A DNA stretch of 8,587 bases from Anaerolineaceae bacterium (GTDB taxonomy: Bacteria; Chloroflexota; Anaerolineae; Anaerolineales; Anaerolineaceae), in contig JAUXFJ010000055.1 of NCBI GenBank assembly GCA_030620065.1, forward strand, positions 1-8,587, written 5' to 3'. The notes under the pieces were generated by a model, which searched no databases, was not told the DNA's origin, and saw nothing but the letters and a program-made list of their open reading frames with translations. Position numbers and translations under genes: made by a program. This document shows positions 1 to 6,931 of this stretch, piece after piece (within the stretch, counting starts at the first letter, position 1; the number at the start of each line of letters is the position of its first letter).

Positions 1-1
1 A

Positions 2-688
2 GGAGCTACTCTTGCAGTAGTCTTGGGTGATACTGGCCCAATGATCTCAATGGGAGCGGCTGGTTTTATCGGGGCAGTTGCAGCAGTACTTTTAGTTTAC
101 CTGATTGCTGAAACCAGCAATTATGGATCTATCACTGCTTTACTGCTTGCGGGTGCAGCGCTCAGCACAATGTTATCTGCAATTGTTTCATTATTGCTGA
201 TTTTCAGTGATGAAGTATTACACTCAGTTTTCACCTGGTTAATGGGTGGTTTTTCAGGACGGAGTTGGTCACATTTGCGGCAAGCTACCCCAATCGCTTT
301 TATTGGAATTATCATAATTTTGTTGATGTCTCGTTCCTTGGATGCATTGGCTTCTGGTGAAGAAAGCGCTGAAGCCTTGGGATTAAACCTCTCAAGATCG
401 CGTTTTCTCATTATTGTTGGTTCTAGTCTGGCAACTGCAGCGGCCGTTTCTGTGAGTGGGATCGTTGGTTTTATTGGATTGATTGCCCCCCATATCTCTC
501 GTCGATTAGTCGGCTCAAAACACTCGACATTAATCCCAATATCCATGTTAATAGGAGCGATTCTACTCTTAATCGGGGATAACTTAGCCCGCACCGTGAT
601 GTCCCCACTTGAATTACCAGTGGGTATCTTTACCGCATTATTGGGCGGACCATTTTTCTTATACCTATTAAGAAAGGGGAAGAAATGA
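2..688 (+). CDS. btuC: Corrinoid/iron-complex ABC transporter permease, BtuC (FecCD) family, 5'-truncated by the window edge
   Basis: Inner-membrane permease subunit of a type II ABC importer, probably for cobalamin or other corrinoids. The reading frame is open from the first bases, so the true start lies to the left; 228 residues are visible of a family length of about 330-350. The sequence is strongly hydrophobic, with several membrane segments. Family landmarks: the EEXAEALGLN loop (residues GEESAEALGLN), which docks on the ATPase; VSGIVGFIGLIAPHISRRLVG; and near the end GDNLART followed by ELPVGIFTALLGGPFFLYLL. A TTG at 23 lies in frame but in the middle of a conserved helix, so it is not the start. 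The stop overlaps the btuD start by four bases (ATGA, 685-688). The family also carries siderophores and haem; the B12 assignment rests on the neighbouring cob genes. The binding-protein gene (btuF) is expected just to the left. Confidence 0.9.
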   Translation, partial: GATLAVVLGDTGPMISMGAAGFIGAVAAVLLVYLIAETSNYGSITALLLAGAALSTMLSAIVSLLLIFSDEVLHSVFTWLMGGFSGRSWSHLRQATPIAFIGIIIILLMSRSLDALASGEESAEALGLNLSRSRFLIIVGSSLATAAAVSVSGIVGFIGLIAPHISRRLVGSKHSTLIPISMLIGAILLLIGDNLARTVMSPLELPVGIFTALLGGPFFLYLLRKGKK

Positions 689-1551
689 CAATGAATGTTA
701 TTCAAGCATCTCAATTAAATTTGGGATATAACAGGCAAACCATTGTAAAAGAATTCAATCTGGCAATCCCCTCCAAAACAATTGTGGGGTTAGTCGGTCC
801 AAACGGTTCAGGCAAAACGACTATATTGCGATCATTAGCAGGTTTGCTGCAGCCGCGAGCGGGTGTGGTATTGGTCCAAGGAGAATCACTTGCTAAATTA
901 GATTCACGCAAACGTGCACGTAAGATTGCTTGGGTTCCCCAACGCGAATCTTTAGTCTGGTCATTGTCTGTTGAAGAAGCTATTCAACTAGGACGAGCAC
1001 CTCATCGTGGTTGGTTTTTGCCTTATACAAAACAGGATCACATGATGGTTGATTGGGCTATTGATTTAACTGAATTAAATGATCTAAAAGACCGTCCGGT
1101 TGATCAACTTTCTGGTGGCGAGTTTCAAAGAGTACTGATAGCTAGAGCTTTAGCACAAGAGCCTGAAATCCTCCTCTTAGACGAACCAACAACCAATTTA
1201 GACATTCATCACCAGATACAATTGCTTGATCTAATCAAAAGGTTAGCGATTAAAAAGGAGTTAACCGTTATTCTGGCTATTCATGATTTGAACTTGGCAG
1301 TTCGTTATTGCGATCAATTGATCCTTCTCTATGACGGTCAGCAAAAAGGAGTCGGTAAACCGGAAAAAGTTCTTTCAGAAGAAAATTTACAAACCGTTTT
1401 TGGGATAGAGGCAAAACTTTACCAGGACCCTTGGGGTTATTGGGCATTTAGTGTAAGGAGTGGAAAAAATGGAGGAACAGAAAACAAAAAAACAGGCAAA
1501 GGGAAAGAGAGTCAAAAAAGGGTTGGTGATCGTTTATACGGGAAACGGTAA
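685..1551 (+). CDS. btuD: Corrinoid ABC transporter ATP-binding protein, BtuD-like
   Basis: Cytoplasmic ATPase (288 aa) that powers corrinoid import with the preceding permease. All nucleotide-binding motifs are intact: Walker A GPNGSGKTT (38-46), Q-loop glutamine at 86 (WVPQ), signature LSGGE (142-146), Walker B ILLLDEP (162-168) and H-loop His200 (IHD). The start at 685 overlaps the btuC stop as ATGA; a second in-frame ATG at 691 sits 10 bases after the purine-rich AGGGGA (675-680) and is an alternative. The ATPase fold should end near residue 260. The last 28 or so residues form a Lys/Gly-rich, low-complexity tail whose DNA also encodes the start of cobO in another frame (83-base overlap), so the tail is probably not functionally important. 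Substrate could in principle be a siderophore; context favours corrinoids. Confidence 0.92.
   Translation: MTMNVIQASQLNLGYNRQTIVKEFNLAIPSKTIVGLVGPNGSGKTTILRSLAGLLQPRAGVVLVQGESLAKLDSRKRARKIAWVPQRESLVWSLSVEEAIQLGRAPHRGWFLPYTKQDHMMVDWAIDLTELNDLKDRPVDQLSGGEFQRVLIARALAQEPEILLLDEPTTNLDIHHQIQLLDLIKRLAIKKELTVILAIHDLNLAVRYCDQLILLYDGQQKGVGKPEKVLSEENLQTVFGIEAKLYQDPWGYWAFSVRSGKNGGTENKKTGKGKESQKRVGDRLYGKR
1455..1460 (+). promoter_or_regulatory. Ribosome binding site of cobO
   Basis: AAGGAG lies 8 bases before the ATG at 1469. It decides the cobO start: an in-frame GTG at 1460 overlaps this site and has no comparable site of its own upstream. The site lies inside the btuD reading frame, so cobO translation starts while btuD is still being read. 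Confidence 0.7.
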
Positions 1552-2035
1552 GGGGAAAACATCAGCAGCCCTGGGAATCGCGATGCGGGCTTGGGGGCGA
1601 AATTTAAAAGTAGCAATGATCCAGTTTATCAAACACAACACAGCCCGTCCCGGAGAAATCCTGGCCGCGGAAAAGATGGGCATTGAGGTCATTAAGACAG
1701 GAGATGGCTGGACCTGGACGAGCAAGGACATGGATGAAACAATTGCCCGCGGGTTACAAGCCTGGGAAATCACAAAAAACCGAATTAAAAAAGGCAATGA
1801 CAATATCCTGATCCTGGATGAATTCACTTATCCGCTGCAGTACGGATGGTTAGATGTCAATGAAGTTGTTGCCTGGTTAAAGAAAAATAAACCAGAAATG
1901 CTTCACCTGGTTATTACAGGACGAGATGCTCCTGATGAGTTAATTTCATTTGCTGATCTAGTAACAGAGATGAAAGAGATCAAACATCCTTTCGGTGAAC
2001 AAGGCATCCGCTCGCAAAAGGGTGTGGATTATTAA
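1469..2035 (+). CDS. cobO: ATP:cob(I)alamin / cobinamide adenosyltransferase, CobA/CobO/BtuR type
   Basis: Transfers the 5'-deoxyadenosyl group from ATP to the cobalt of cob(I)yrinic acid diamide or salvaged corrinoids, in the cytoplasm. 188 aa from the ATG at 1469, usual for the family. Motifs: P-loop YTGNGKGKTSAALG (glycines from residue 25, Lys30), the GDGWTW segment (78-83) that matches the family's GDGFTW, acidic ILILDEFTY (113-121), and the C-terminal HPFGEQGIRSQKGVDY, close to the family's PFKAGIKAQKGIEF. The N-terminus (residues 4-17) is rich in Lys and Arg, which is common in this family. It overlaps btuD by 83 bases and runs into cbiA, placing adenosylation between import and amidation. 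PduO- and EutT-type adenosyltransferases are unrelated and do not fit these motifs. Confidence 0.95.
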   Translation: MEEQKTKKQAKGKRVKKGLVIVYTGNGKGKTSAALGIAMRAWGRNLKVAMIQFIKHNTARPGEILAAEKMGIEVIKTGDGWTWTSKDMDETIARGLQAWEITKNRIKKGNDNILILDEFTYPLQYGWLDVNEVVAWLKKNKPEMLHLVITGRDAPDELISFADLVTEMKEIKHPFGEQGIRSQKGVDY

Positions 2036-3410
2036 CGTAAAAGTTCCTCGGTTAATGATTGCGGCTCCTTCAAGCGGTAGTGGAAAAACAACTATTGCGG
2101 TCGGAATAATGGCTGCTTTATCTGACAGCAAGGTCGTTCAAGGGTTTAAGGTGGGGCCAGATTATATTGACCCAAATTACCATACCGCTGCAACTGGTCG
2201 AATTTCTCGAAATATTGATTCCTGGATGCTGCCGACCAATGAAATAATGGGAATCTTTTATCGGGGACAGCAAGAAGCTGATATTTCTATTATTGAAGGG
2301 GTGATGGGTTTGTACGATGGACTTGAAGGCAAATCTGAGAGTGGGAGTTCAGCCGAGGTTGCTAAATTATTAAATTCGCCTGTAGTATTAGTGATTGATG
2401 TCAGGGCAATGGCTGGCAGTGTAGGAGCTGTTGCCCTGGGTTTTAAAAATTTCGACCCTGATTTATACCTGGCTGGAATTATTGCCAACCGGGTAGGCAG
2501 CTTAAAACATGCTCAATTTGTAATTCAGGCAATGGAAAGAGTTGGTCTGCCTGTTATAGGTTGCATACCAAGAGATCAAGCGCTCAAAGTACCTGAAAGA
2601 CATTTAGGTCTTTTTACAGCAGGAGAGAGAGAAGAGGCCACTCAAAAACTTATTAAAGATGCAAAAAGAGTGGTGCGAGACAACCTCGATATGGACCTTT
2701 TTGTTTCCATAGCCAAAAATGCCCCTGAGCTAGATATTTCTGGGTCAACAAGGTCTTCAATAGTTGGAGAAAAAATACGCATCGCCGTGGCACGAGATGA
2801 GGCGTTTTGTTTTTATTACCAGGATAATTTTGATCTTTTGGAAGCAGCTGGAGCAGAAATTGTTTTCTTTAGTCCTTTGAGAGACAAAAAATTACCTGAA
2901 AATATTGCCGGCCTGTATCTTGGTGGAGGATATCCAGAACTGTATGCCGCCGAAATTGCCGAAAACACCAGTATTCGAACAGCTATCTACGAAGCTGTGT
3001 TATCAGGTCTACCGGCCTATGCAGAATGCGGTGGGTTAATGACCATGACAAAGTTTTTTCTTGATTCACAAGAAAATAAATTCCCGATGGTTGGTGTACT
3101 TCCTGGGCATGCTCAAATGACAGATCAATTAAAGATGGGATATCGAGAAGTTATTACCGTAGAAAATACACTTCTATTAACTAAGGATGAGATTGTTCGT
3201 GGACATGAATTCCATTATTCTGAGTGGATAAGAGAAAAAAATGATTCCTATGCCTATGCTGTAAAATCACGCGCTGGTGGTATAGAACGACTGGACGGTT
3301 TTGCAAAAGGAAACCTGCTGGCCTCTTATATCCATATTCATTTCGCTTCGAACCCAGATATAGCAACTCGTTTTGTAAATAAGTGTAAGTTTTGGCAAAC
3401 AAGAGTTTGA
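2022..3410 (+). CDS. cbiA: Cobyrinate a,c-diamide synthase (glutamine-hydrolysing), CbiA/CobB family
   Basis: Amidates the a and c carboxylates of cobyrinic acid, using glutamine and ATP. An N-terminal dethiobiotin-synthetase-like ATPase domain opens with IAAPSSGSGKTT (P-loop, residues 13-24) and includes GPDYIDPNYH and IIEGVMGLYDG. The C-terminal class I glutamine amidotransferase domain has LGGGYPELYA (from about 300), nucleophile Cys336 (YAECGGL), FHYSEW (His398) and the final family His440 in IHIHFASNP. Start is uncertain: GTG 2022 (462 aa, used here), GTG 1995 (471 aa) and ATG 2055 (451 aa, beginning two residues before AAPSSGSGKTT) are all possible and none has a strong ribosome site; 2022 overlaps cobO by 14 bases. 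The family resemblance ends at about RFVNKC. The final few residues are read from DNA that, in another frame, looks like a cbiJ remnant, so the tail may be secondary. CobQ/CbiP is related but longer and lacks this arrangement. Confidence 0.93.
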   Translation: MWIINVKVPRLMIAAPSSGSGKTTIAVGIMAALSDSKVVQGFKVGPDYIDPNYHTAATGRISRNIDSWMLPTNEIMGIFYRGQQEADISIIEGVMGLYDGLEGKSESGSSAEVAKLLNSPVVLVIDVRAMAGSVGAVALGFKNFDPDLYLAGIIANRVGSLKHAQFVIQAMERVGLPVIGCIPRDQALKVPERHLGLFTAGEREEATQKLIKDAKRVVRDNLDMDLFVSIAKNAPELDISGSTRSSIVGEKIRIAVARDEAFCFYYQDNFDLLEAAGAEIVFFSPLRDKKLPENIAGLYLGGGYPELYAAEIAENTSIRTAIYEAVLSGLPAYAECGGLMTMTKFFLDSQENKFPMVGVLPGHAQMTDQLKMGYREVITVENTLLLTKDEIVRGHEFHYSEWIREKNDSYAYAVKSRAGGIERLDGFAKGNLLASYIHIHFASNPDIATRFVNKCKFWQTRV

Positions 3411-3600
3411 AGTAATTGTTTCAACCGCAGATCAATATAATGCTTATGGCGTTTGCGCAGCTCATAGCGGTACTGTAGTGGGAATATTTTTGAATTTAGA
3501 AGATAAGACTTTTTCGCAGGTAAATAATGCACTACTCACATAATAATGCAGGCTTTTGGAGATTTTCAAAACGATAATTATTGATGCTATTTAACACTAA
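3376..3600 (+). pseudogene. cbiJ: Probable remnant of precorrin-6A reductase (cbiJ/cobK)
   Basis: The 212-base gap after cbiA is not featureless. Read in the frame of position 3385 (one frame off cbiA), it gives FGKQEFEVIVSTADQY, then AAHSGTVVGIFLNLEDKTF, two stops at 3541-3546, and, still in the same frame, LLEIFKTIIIDA followed by a broken His-containing segment. These match in order what I recall of CbiJ: a GYEVLVSTATxYG strand, a V(V)GRL-(D/N)-xExM segment, and the LL-xx-I-(K)xVIDATHP motif. The N-terminal GGTSE/GGTxEA nucleotide-binding motif is missing, as are about 170 C-terminal residues, and there is no start codon. It therefore cannot make an enzyme. The match is by eye and from memory, so chance similarity cannot be ruled out. 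Apart from this remnant I see no promoter, terminator or riboswitch in the gap. Confidence 0.5.
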
Positions 3601-3622
3601 ACAAAACTAAAAGAGAAAAATA

Positions 3623-4675
3623 ATGCTTAACCAAACAATAGAAAAAATAAGAACACTTGATCAAGAGGCAATGGGGGCTGCTAAAGATCGTCAAAATAAC
3701 CTGACAAAACCTGCTGGCAGCCTGGGACGATTAGAGAAGGTTTCTATTCAGTTAGCTGGAATCTTAAGAGACCCGATGCCAAAGATAAACGATAAAGTTG
3801 TCATCATTATGGCTGGCGATCACGGTATTGTGACTGCTGGCGTGAGTGCATATCCCCAAGAAGTAACTTCTCAAATGGTGTTGAATTTCATTCATGGAGG
3901 AGCGGCGATCAATGCCCTCGCAGGACATATTAAGGCCCGAATTTTAGTTGTGGACATGGGTATTGCCTTCGAGTTTGAACCGCATCCTGGCCTTGTGAGC
4001 AATAAAATCGCTAAGGGAACTCAAAACATGCTTGAAGGTCCAGCGATGACCCTCGAGCAAGCTGAGGCCGCAGTTATGGTAGGTATTGAAGTTGTCAATG
4101 CCGAAATTGAAAAAGGCCTGGATATTGTTGGTACAGGTGATATGGGGATTGGCAACACAACCCCTTCTGCTGCTATTGCTGCTGTTCTAACTGGCGAATC
4201 CCCCGCAAAGATCGCGGGGCGCGGTACTGGCGTTGATGACGAAGGGTTTGTGCGTAAGATCAGCGCTATTGAAACTGCGATAAGGGTCAATAAACCTGAT
4301 CCCAAAGACGGTCTGGATATTTTAGCAAAAGTAGGCGGATTTGAAATCGGCGGATTAACCGGTGTAATATTAGGTGCGGCTGCTCATAATAAAGCTGTGA
4401 TGTTAGACGGTTTCGTCTCAACTGCTGCGGCGATGATTGCAGTGAGTATTGCTCCTGAAGTAAGACAGTATCTGATCTCAGCTCACCGCTCACAAGAATA
4501 TGGGCATCAATTAATGCTGGATTGGTTGGAGCTTGATCCGCTGGTAGATCTACATTTGCGTCTGGGTGAAGGAACTGGCGCGGCACTCGGAATTTCAATC
4601 GCAGAAGCCGCTTGTAAGGTGTTGTCAGAGATGACGACATTTGCTGAGGCTGGTGTTTCTGAAAAAGAAGAATAA
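3623..4675 (+). CDS. cobT: Nicotinate-nucleotide:dimethylbenzimidazole phosphoribosyltransferase
   Basis: Activates the lower-ligand base by exchanging it with nicotinate on nicotinate mononucleotide, giving alpha-ribazole 5'-phosphate (or an analogue with another base). 350 aa, the usual length. Motifs: LTKPAGSLGRLE (27-38), the MAGDHGIV segment (63-70), TGDMGIGNTTPSAA (around 171-184), a conserved SAHRSQEYGH stretch, and RLGEGTGAAL, in which Glu316 matches the catalytic glutamate of Salmonella CobT (Glu317). It follows the 212-base gap and has only a weak purine-rich ribosome site (AAAAGAGA) before ATG 3623, so it may begin a separate transcript or depend on readthrough from cbiA. CobT enzymes accept several benzimidazoles and sometimes purines or phenols; the base used here cannot be told from the sequence. 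Confidence 0.96.
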   Translation: MLNQTIEKIRTLDQEAMGAAKDRQNNLTKPAGSLGRLEKVSIQLAGILRDPMPKINDKVVIIMAGDHGIVTAGVSAYPQEVTSQMVLNFIHGGAAINALAGHIKARILVVDMGIAFEFEPHPGLVSNKIAKGTQNMLEGPAMTLEQAEAAVMVGIEVVNAEIEKGLDIVGTGDMGIGNTTPSAAIAAVLTGESPAKIAGRGTGVDDEGFVRKISAIETAIRVNKPDPKDGLDILAKVGGFEIGGLTGVILGAAAHNKAVMLDGFVSTAAAMIAVSIAPEVRQYLISAHRSQEYGHQLMLDWLELDPLVDLHLRLGEGTGAALGISIAEAACKVLSEMTTFAEAGVSEKEE

Positions 4676-4695
4676 TTAACTTATCTGGAATTATT

Positions 4696-5427
4696 ATGAG
4701 CGATTTGCTAGCTGCATTCCAATTTCTATCCATATTCCCCGCGGTGATACGCAGGCCATTCACGGAAACAGAACTTGGACGTTCGGTTGGTTACTATCCA
4801 TTGGTCGGCTTGGCAATTGGTAGTGTGATGTTTGGAATTATGAATGGAATTAGCCGCTTCTTCTCGTCACAAGTTAGTGCGGCTTTTGTATTGATTTTGT
4901 GGGTGGTCCTAACGCGGGCGATTCACCTAGATGGATTTTTAGATACTTGTGATGGTTTATTTGGGGGTTTTACGCCTGAGAAAAGATTGGTTATTATGCG
5001 AGATTCCCGCGTGGGTGCATTTGCCCTGGTTGGGGGAGGGGTGTTGCTGATCAGCATGTTTTCAGCAATTGAATCCACTAACTCTATGCTATGCAGCTTG
5101 CTGCTCGCACCTGTTTTTGGACGTTGGGCGCTGTCATTTGCTGTGATTGCGTTCCCCTACGCGCGGTCAGATGGTATGGGCCGGGCCATCAAAGACAACA
5201 GCCGTTGGCCTCAGTTGTCCCTTGCCAGTCTGATAACATTGGTGATCGCTTGGTTTGTAGGGCAGTGGATTGGCCTTATTGTTTTTGGCCTGGCAGTCAT
5301 CACTAGTTTCCTCTGGCTGAGGTATGTATTAAAGCTTATCCCAGGGCTGACAGGGGATATTTATGGCGCAACTTGTGTGGTGATAGAAGTCTTGGTCTTG
5401 GTTATTTTCAGTGCCAAAATAGTGTAG
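4696..5427 (+). CDS. cobS: Adenosylcobinamide-GDP ribazoletransferase (cobalamin synthase)
   Basis: Integral membrane enzyme that joins adenosylcobinamide-GDP to alpha-ribazole phosphate, the step that closes the nucleotide loop. 243 aa, normal for the family, with about six hydrophobic segments. The N-terminus AFQFLSIFP and the YYPLVGLAIG stretch (33-42) are typical. The Asp-rich active-site motif HLDGFLDTCDGLFGGF begins at His77, with Asp79, Asp83 and Asp86, and is followed by MRDSRVGAFALVGGG. LIPGLTGDIYGA near the end is the second conserved motif. It starts 20 bases after cobT; the only ribosome-site candidate is a weak TGGA, so it probably relies on translational coupling with cobT. Confidence 0.95.
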   Translation: MSDLLAAFQFLSIFPAVIRRPFTETELGRSVGYYPLVGLAIGSVMFGIMNGISRFFSSQVSAAFVLILWVVLTRAIHLDGFLDTCDGLFGGFTPEKRLVIMRDSRVGAFALVGGGVLLISMFSAIESTNSMLCSLLLAPVFGRWALSFAVIAFPYARSDGMGRAIKDNSRWPQLSLASLITLVIAWFVGQWIGLIVFGLAVITSFLWLRYVLKLIPGLTGDIYGATCVVIEVLVLVIFSAKIV

Positions 5428-5430
5428 GAG
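5425..5430 (+). promoter_or_regulatory. Ribosome binding site of cobU overlapping the cobS stop codon
   Basis: TAGGAG contains the cobS stop (TAG) and lies 5 bases before ATG 5436. It supports that ATG over upstream in-frame alternatives inside cobS, and suggests that ribosomes finishing cobS re-initiate on cobU. Confidence 0.65.
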
Positions 5431-5435
5431 TTTTT

Positions 5436-5990
5436 ATGGGCAAGATGATCTTTATTCTGGGCGGGGCACGGAGTGGAAAGAGCACCCATGCTGAAATGCT
5501 CGCCGAGGAATTAGGGGGTAGCTCTGTTTTGTATGTGGCTACAGCAGAAGCCAAAGACGAAGAAATGCGCGCCCGGATAGAACGACACCAAATTGAACGA
5601 CCTTCGACATGGCAAACTTTGGAATCCCCCATATCTATTAGCGAGGGTATTCAAAAGACATGGGATGGGCAAGCTGTGATATTAATTGATTGCTTAACTC
5701 TGCTGGTCTCGAATATTTTACTAACAGGCAAGGAGGGTGATGATGCCCTGGTCGATATGGAATTGGTTCAAGCGAGCGTACTGTCAGAAATGGAAAGGCT
5801 AGCGAGAACTATCGAAAATCTTGAAACCACGGCAATTATTGTATCCAATGAAGTCGGGTTAGGTTTGGTTCCCCCTTATGAATTAGGGCGGATCTACCGG
5901 GATGTTTTAGGACGAGCTAACCAATTTGTTGCGAAACGGGCTGGTGAGGTATATTTTCTGGTGGCTGGAATCCCTGTAAAGGTGAAATAA
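5436..5990 (+). CDS. cobU: Adenosylcobinamide kinase / adenosylcobinamide-phosphate guanylyltransferase
   Basis: Bifunctional cytoplasmic enzyme: phosphorylates adenosylcobinamide, then transfers GMP to give adenosylcobinamide-GDP, the substrate of CobS. 184 aa, the family length. It begins with FILGGARSGKSTHAE (P-loop 9-17, Lys15). His51 in RARIERHQIERP lies where the guanylylated His46 of Salmonella CobU is found. A Walker-B-like ILIDCLTLLVSN (83-94) and the signature VSNEVGLGLVPPYELGRIYRDVLGRANQ follow. The in-frame extension upstream to 5373 lies inside cobS and is not needed. In salvage, this kinase also lets imported cobinamide enter the pathway. Confidence 0.96.
   Translation: MGKMIFILGGARSGKSTHAEMLAEELGGSSVLYVATAEAKDEEMRARIERHQIERPSTWQTLESPISISEGIQKTWDGQAVILIDCLTLLVSNILLTGKEGDDALVDMELVQASVLSEMERLARTIENLETTAIIVSNEVGLGLVPPYELGRIYRDVLGRANQFVAKRAGEVYFLVAGIPVKVK
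5978..5985 (+). promoter_or_regulatory. Ribosome binding site of cbiB
   Basis: AAAGGTGA lies 9 bases before ATG 5995, inside the last codons of cobU. It favours 5995 over the in-frame TTG at 5992 and the in-frame ATG at 6007. Confidence 0.55.
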
Positions 5991-5994
5991 CTTG

Positions 5995-6930
5995 ATGGAC
6001 CACCGTATGTTTATCCTGGGAGTTGCACTGTTTATAGACCTGGTATTTGGCGATCCGCCTAATGCATTTCACCCTACTGCCTGGATGGGTTCCCTGACCA
6101 CGTTCTTTGCAAATCATGCACCCCAAAAAATGGCAGGTATTCAATTTGTTTATGGCAGCATTATTATTTTGTTTGGCGGATTGATTGTGGGGGTGACAGG
6201 CTGGGGACTTGAAATTCTGGTCCAGAAATTATCTTTACCTGTATATTTACTTCTTGGGGGAATATTGGTCAAATCTACATTTACTCTAAGAGGATTGGTC
6301 AATGTGAGCAACCAGGTTGTAAAGTCATTTCAAGCGAATGATCTTGAAGAAGCCCGCTGCCTGGTCAGTTGGCACCTGGTTAGCCGGGATACAACTTCGT
6401 TGAATGCCTCACAAGTAACAGCCGCGGCTATCGAATCAGTGGCAGAAAACACAGCGGACTCTATTGTGGCTCCGGTCTTCTATTACCTTCTTTTTGGTAT
6501 TCCAGGCGCGTTGATCTATCGCTTTGTAAATACTTCGGATGCTTTGCTTGGGTACCGGGATGAAAAGCGTGAATGGTTAGGAAAAGCATCTGCCCGTATA
6601 GATGACTTATTGAACATAATACCCGCGAGGTTGACTGCACTGCTTTTCTTTTTCGCAGCGCCTTTTTCTGGCTGTGATCCAATAAATGCAGTTTCCACTT
6701 GGCGCAAAGATCGCTATAAAACAGCTAGCCCCAATGCAGGGCACCCAATGAGTATGGCTGCCGGAGGTTTAGGTGTCAAATTGGACAAAGTTGATCACTA
6801 TGTCTTGGGTGAAGATGGGCGGCAGCCTCAACCAGATGATCTAATAAGAATGGTGCGCCTGATGCAATGGGCGGTGGGGATTGGTATTTCGCTTGTCATG
6901 GTTTGTAGAATTGGTTTTGGATTCATATAA
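5995..6930 (+). CDS. cbiB: Adenosylcobinamide-phosphate synthase
   Basis: Membrane enzyme that couples (R)-1-amino-2-propanol phosphate, made by CobD, to adenosylcobyric acid, giving adenosylcobinamide phosphate. 311 aa, the family length, with several membrane segments. Motifs: D-LVFGDPP-x-x-x-HP near the N-terminus (Asp15, Gly19-Pro22, His26-Pro27), AIESVAENTADSIVAPVFY (Glu147 onwards), the FVNTSDALLGYRDEKREWLGKASARIDDLLNIIPAR region, and SPNAGHPMSMAAGGLGVKL. The start is four bases after the cobU stop. Next to it is cobD, which supplies the aminopropanol phosphate; this pairing is common. Older literature for alpha-proteobacteria calls this enzyme CobD, so names in databases may clash. Confidence 0.95.
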   Translation: MDHRMFILGVALFIDLVFGDPPNAFHPTAWMGSLTTFFANHAPQKMAGIQFVYGSIIILFGGLIVGVTGWGLEILVQKLSLPVYLLLGGILVKSTFTLRGLVNVSNQVVKSFQANDLEEARCLVSWHLVSRDTTSLNASQVTAAAIESVAENTADSIVAPVFYYLLFGIPGALIYRFVNTSDALLGYRDEKREWLGKASARIDDLLNIIPARLTALLFFFAAPFSGCDPINAVSTWRKDRYKTASPNAGHPMSMAAGGLGVKLDKVDHYVLGEDGRQPQPDDLIRMVRLMQWAVGIGISLVMVCRIGFGFI

Positions 6931-6931
6931 A

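Noticed and set aside
3338..3532. Minus-strand reading frame of 64 codons across the cbiA end and the gap
   Set aside because: No recognisable motif, no ribosome site seen, and it runs opposite to cbiA and the cbiJ-like remnant. Other long minus-strand frames in the window are likewise shadows of conserved + strand genes.
3556..3593. Possible promoter for cobT (TTGGAG or TTCAAA with AT-rich -10-like GATAAT or TATTTA)
   Set aside because: No pair combines a good -35, a good -10 and a 16-18 base spacer; matches of this quality are expected by chance in AT-rich DNA.
4201..4219. Perfect 6-base hairpin CCCCGC / GCGGGG with a 7-base loop, resembling a terminator stem
   Set aside because: It lies inside the conserved cobT coding sequence and has no T-run after it; the bases are explained by the encoded residues.
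5091..5306. Second + strand reading frame of 71 codons inside cobS
   Set aside because: It lies wholly within a clear membrane protein gene in another frame and resembles no known protein.
6437..6443. CAGTGGC, the complement of the cobalamin riboswitch B12-box core GCCACTG
   Set aside because: It encodes the conserved ESVAEN motif of CbiB, and there is no surrounding riboswitch structure or downstream gene on the opposite strand. A partial match (GCCACTC at 2637-2643) is likewise inside cbiA.
6881..6931. Upstream TTG start that would add 17 residues to CobD
   Set aside because: The added residues are the out-of-frame end of cbiB and are hydrophobic; the family starts close to the ATG at 6932.
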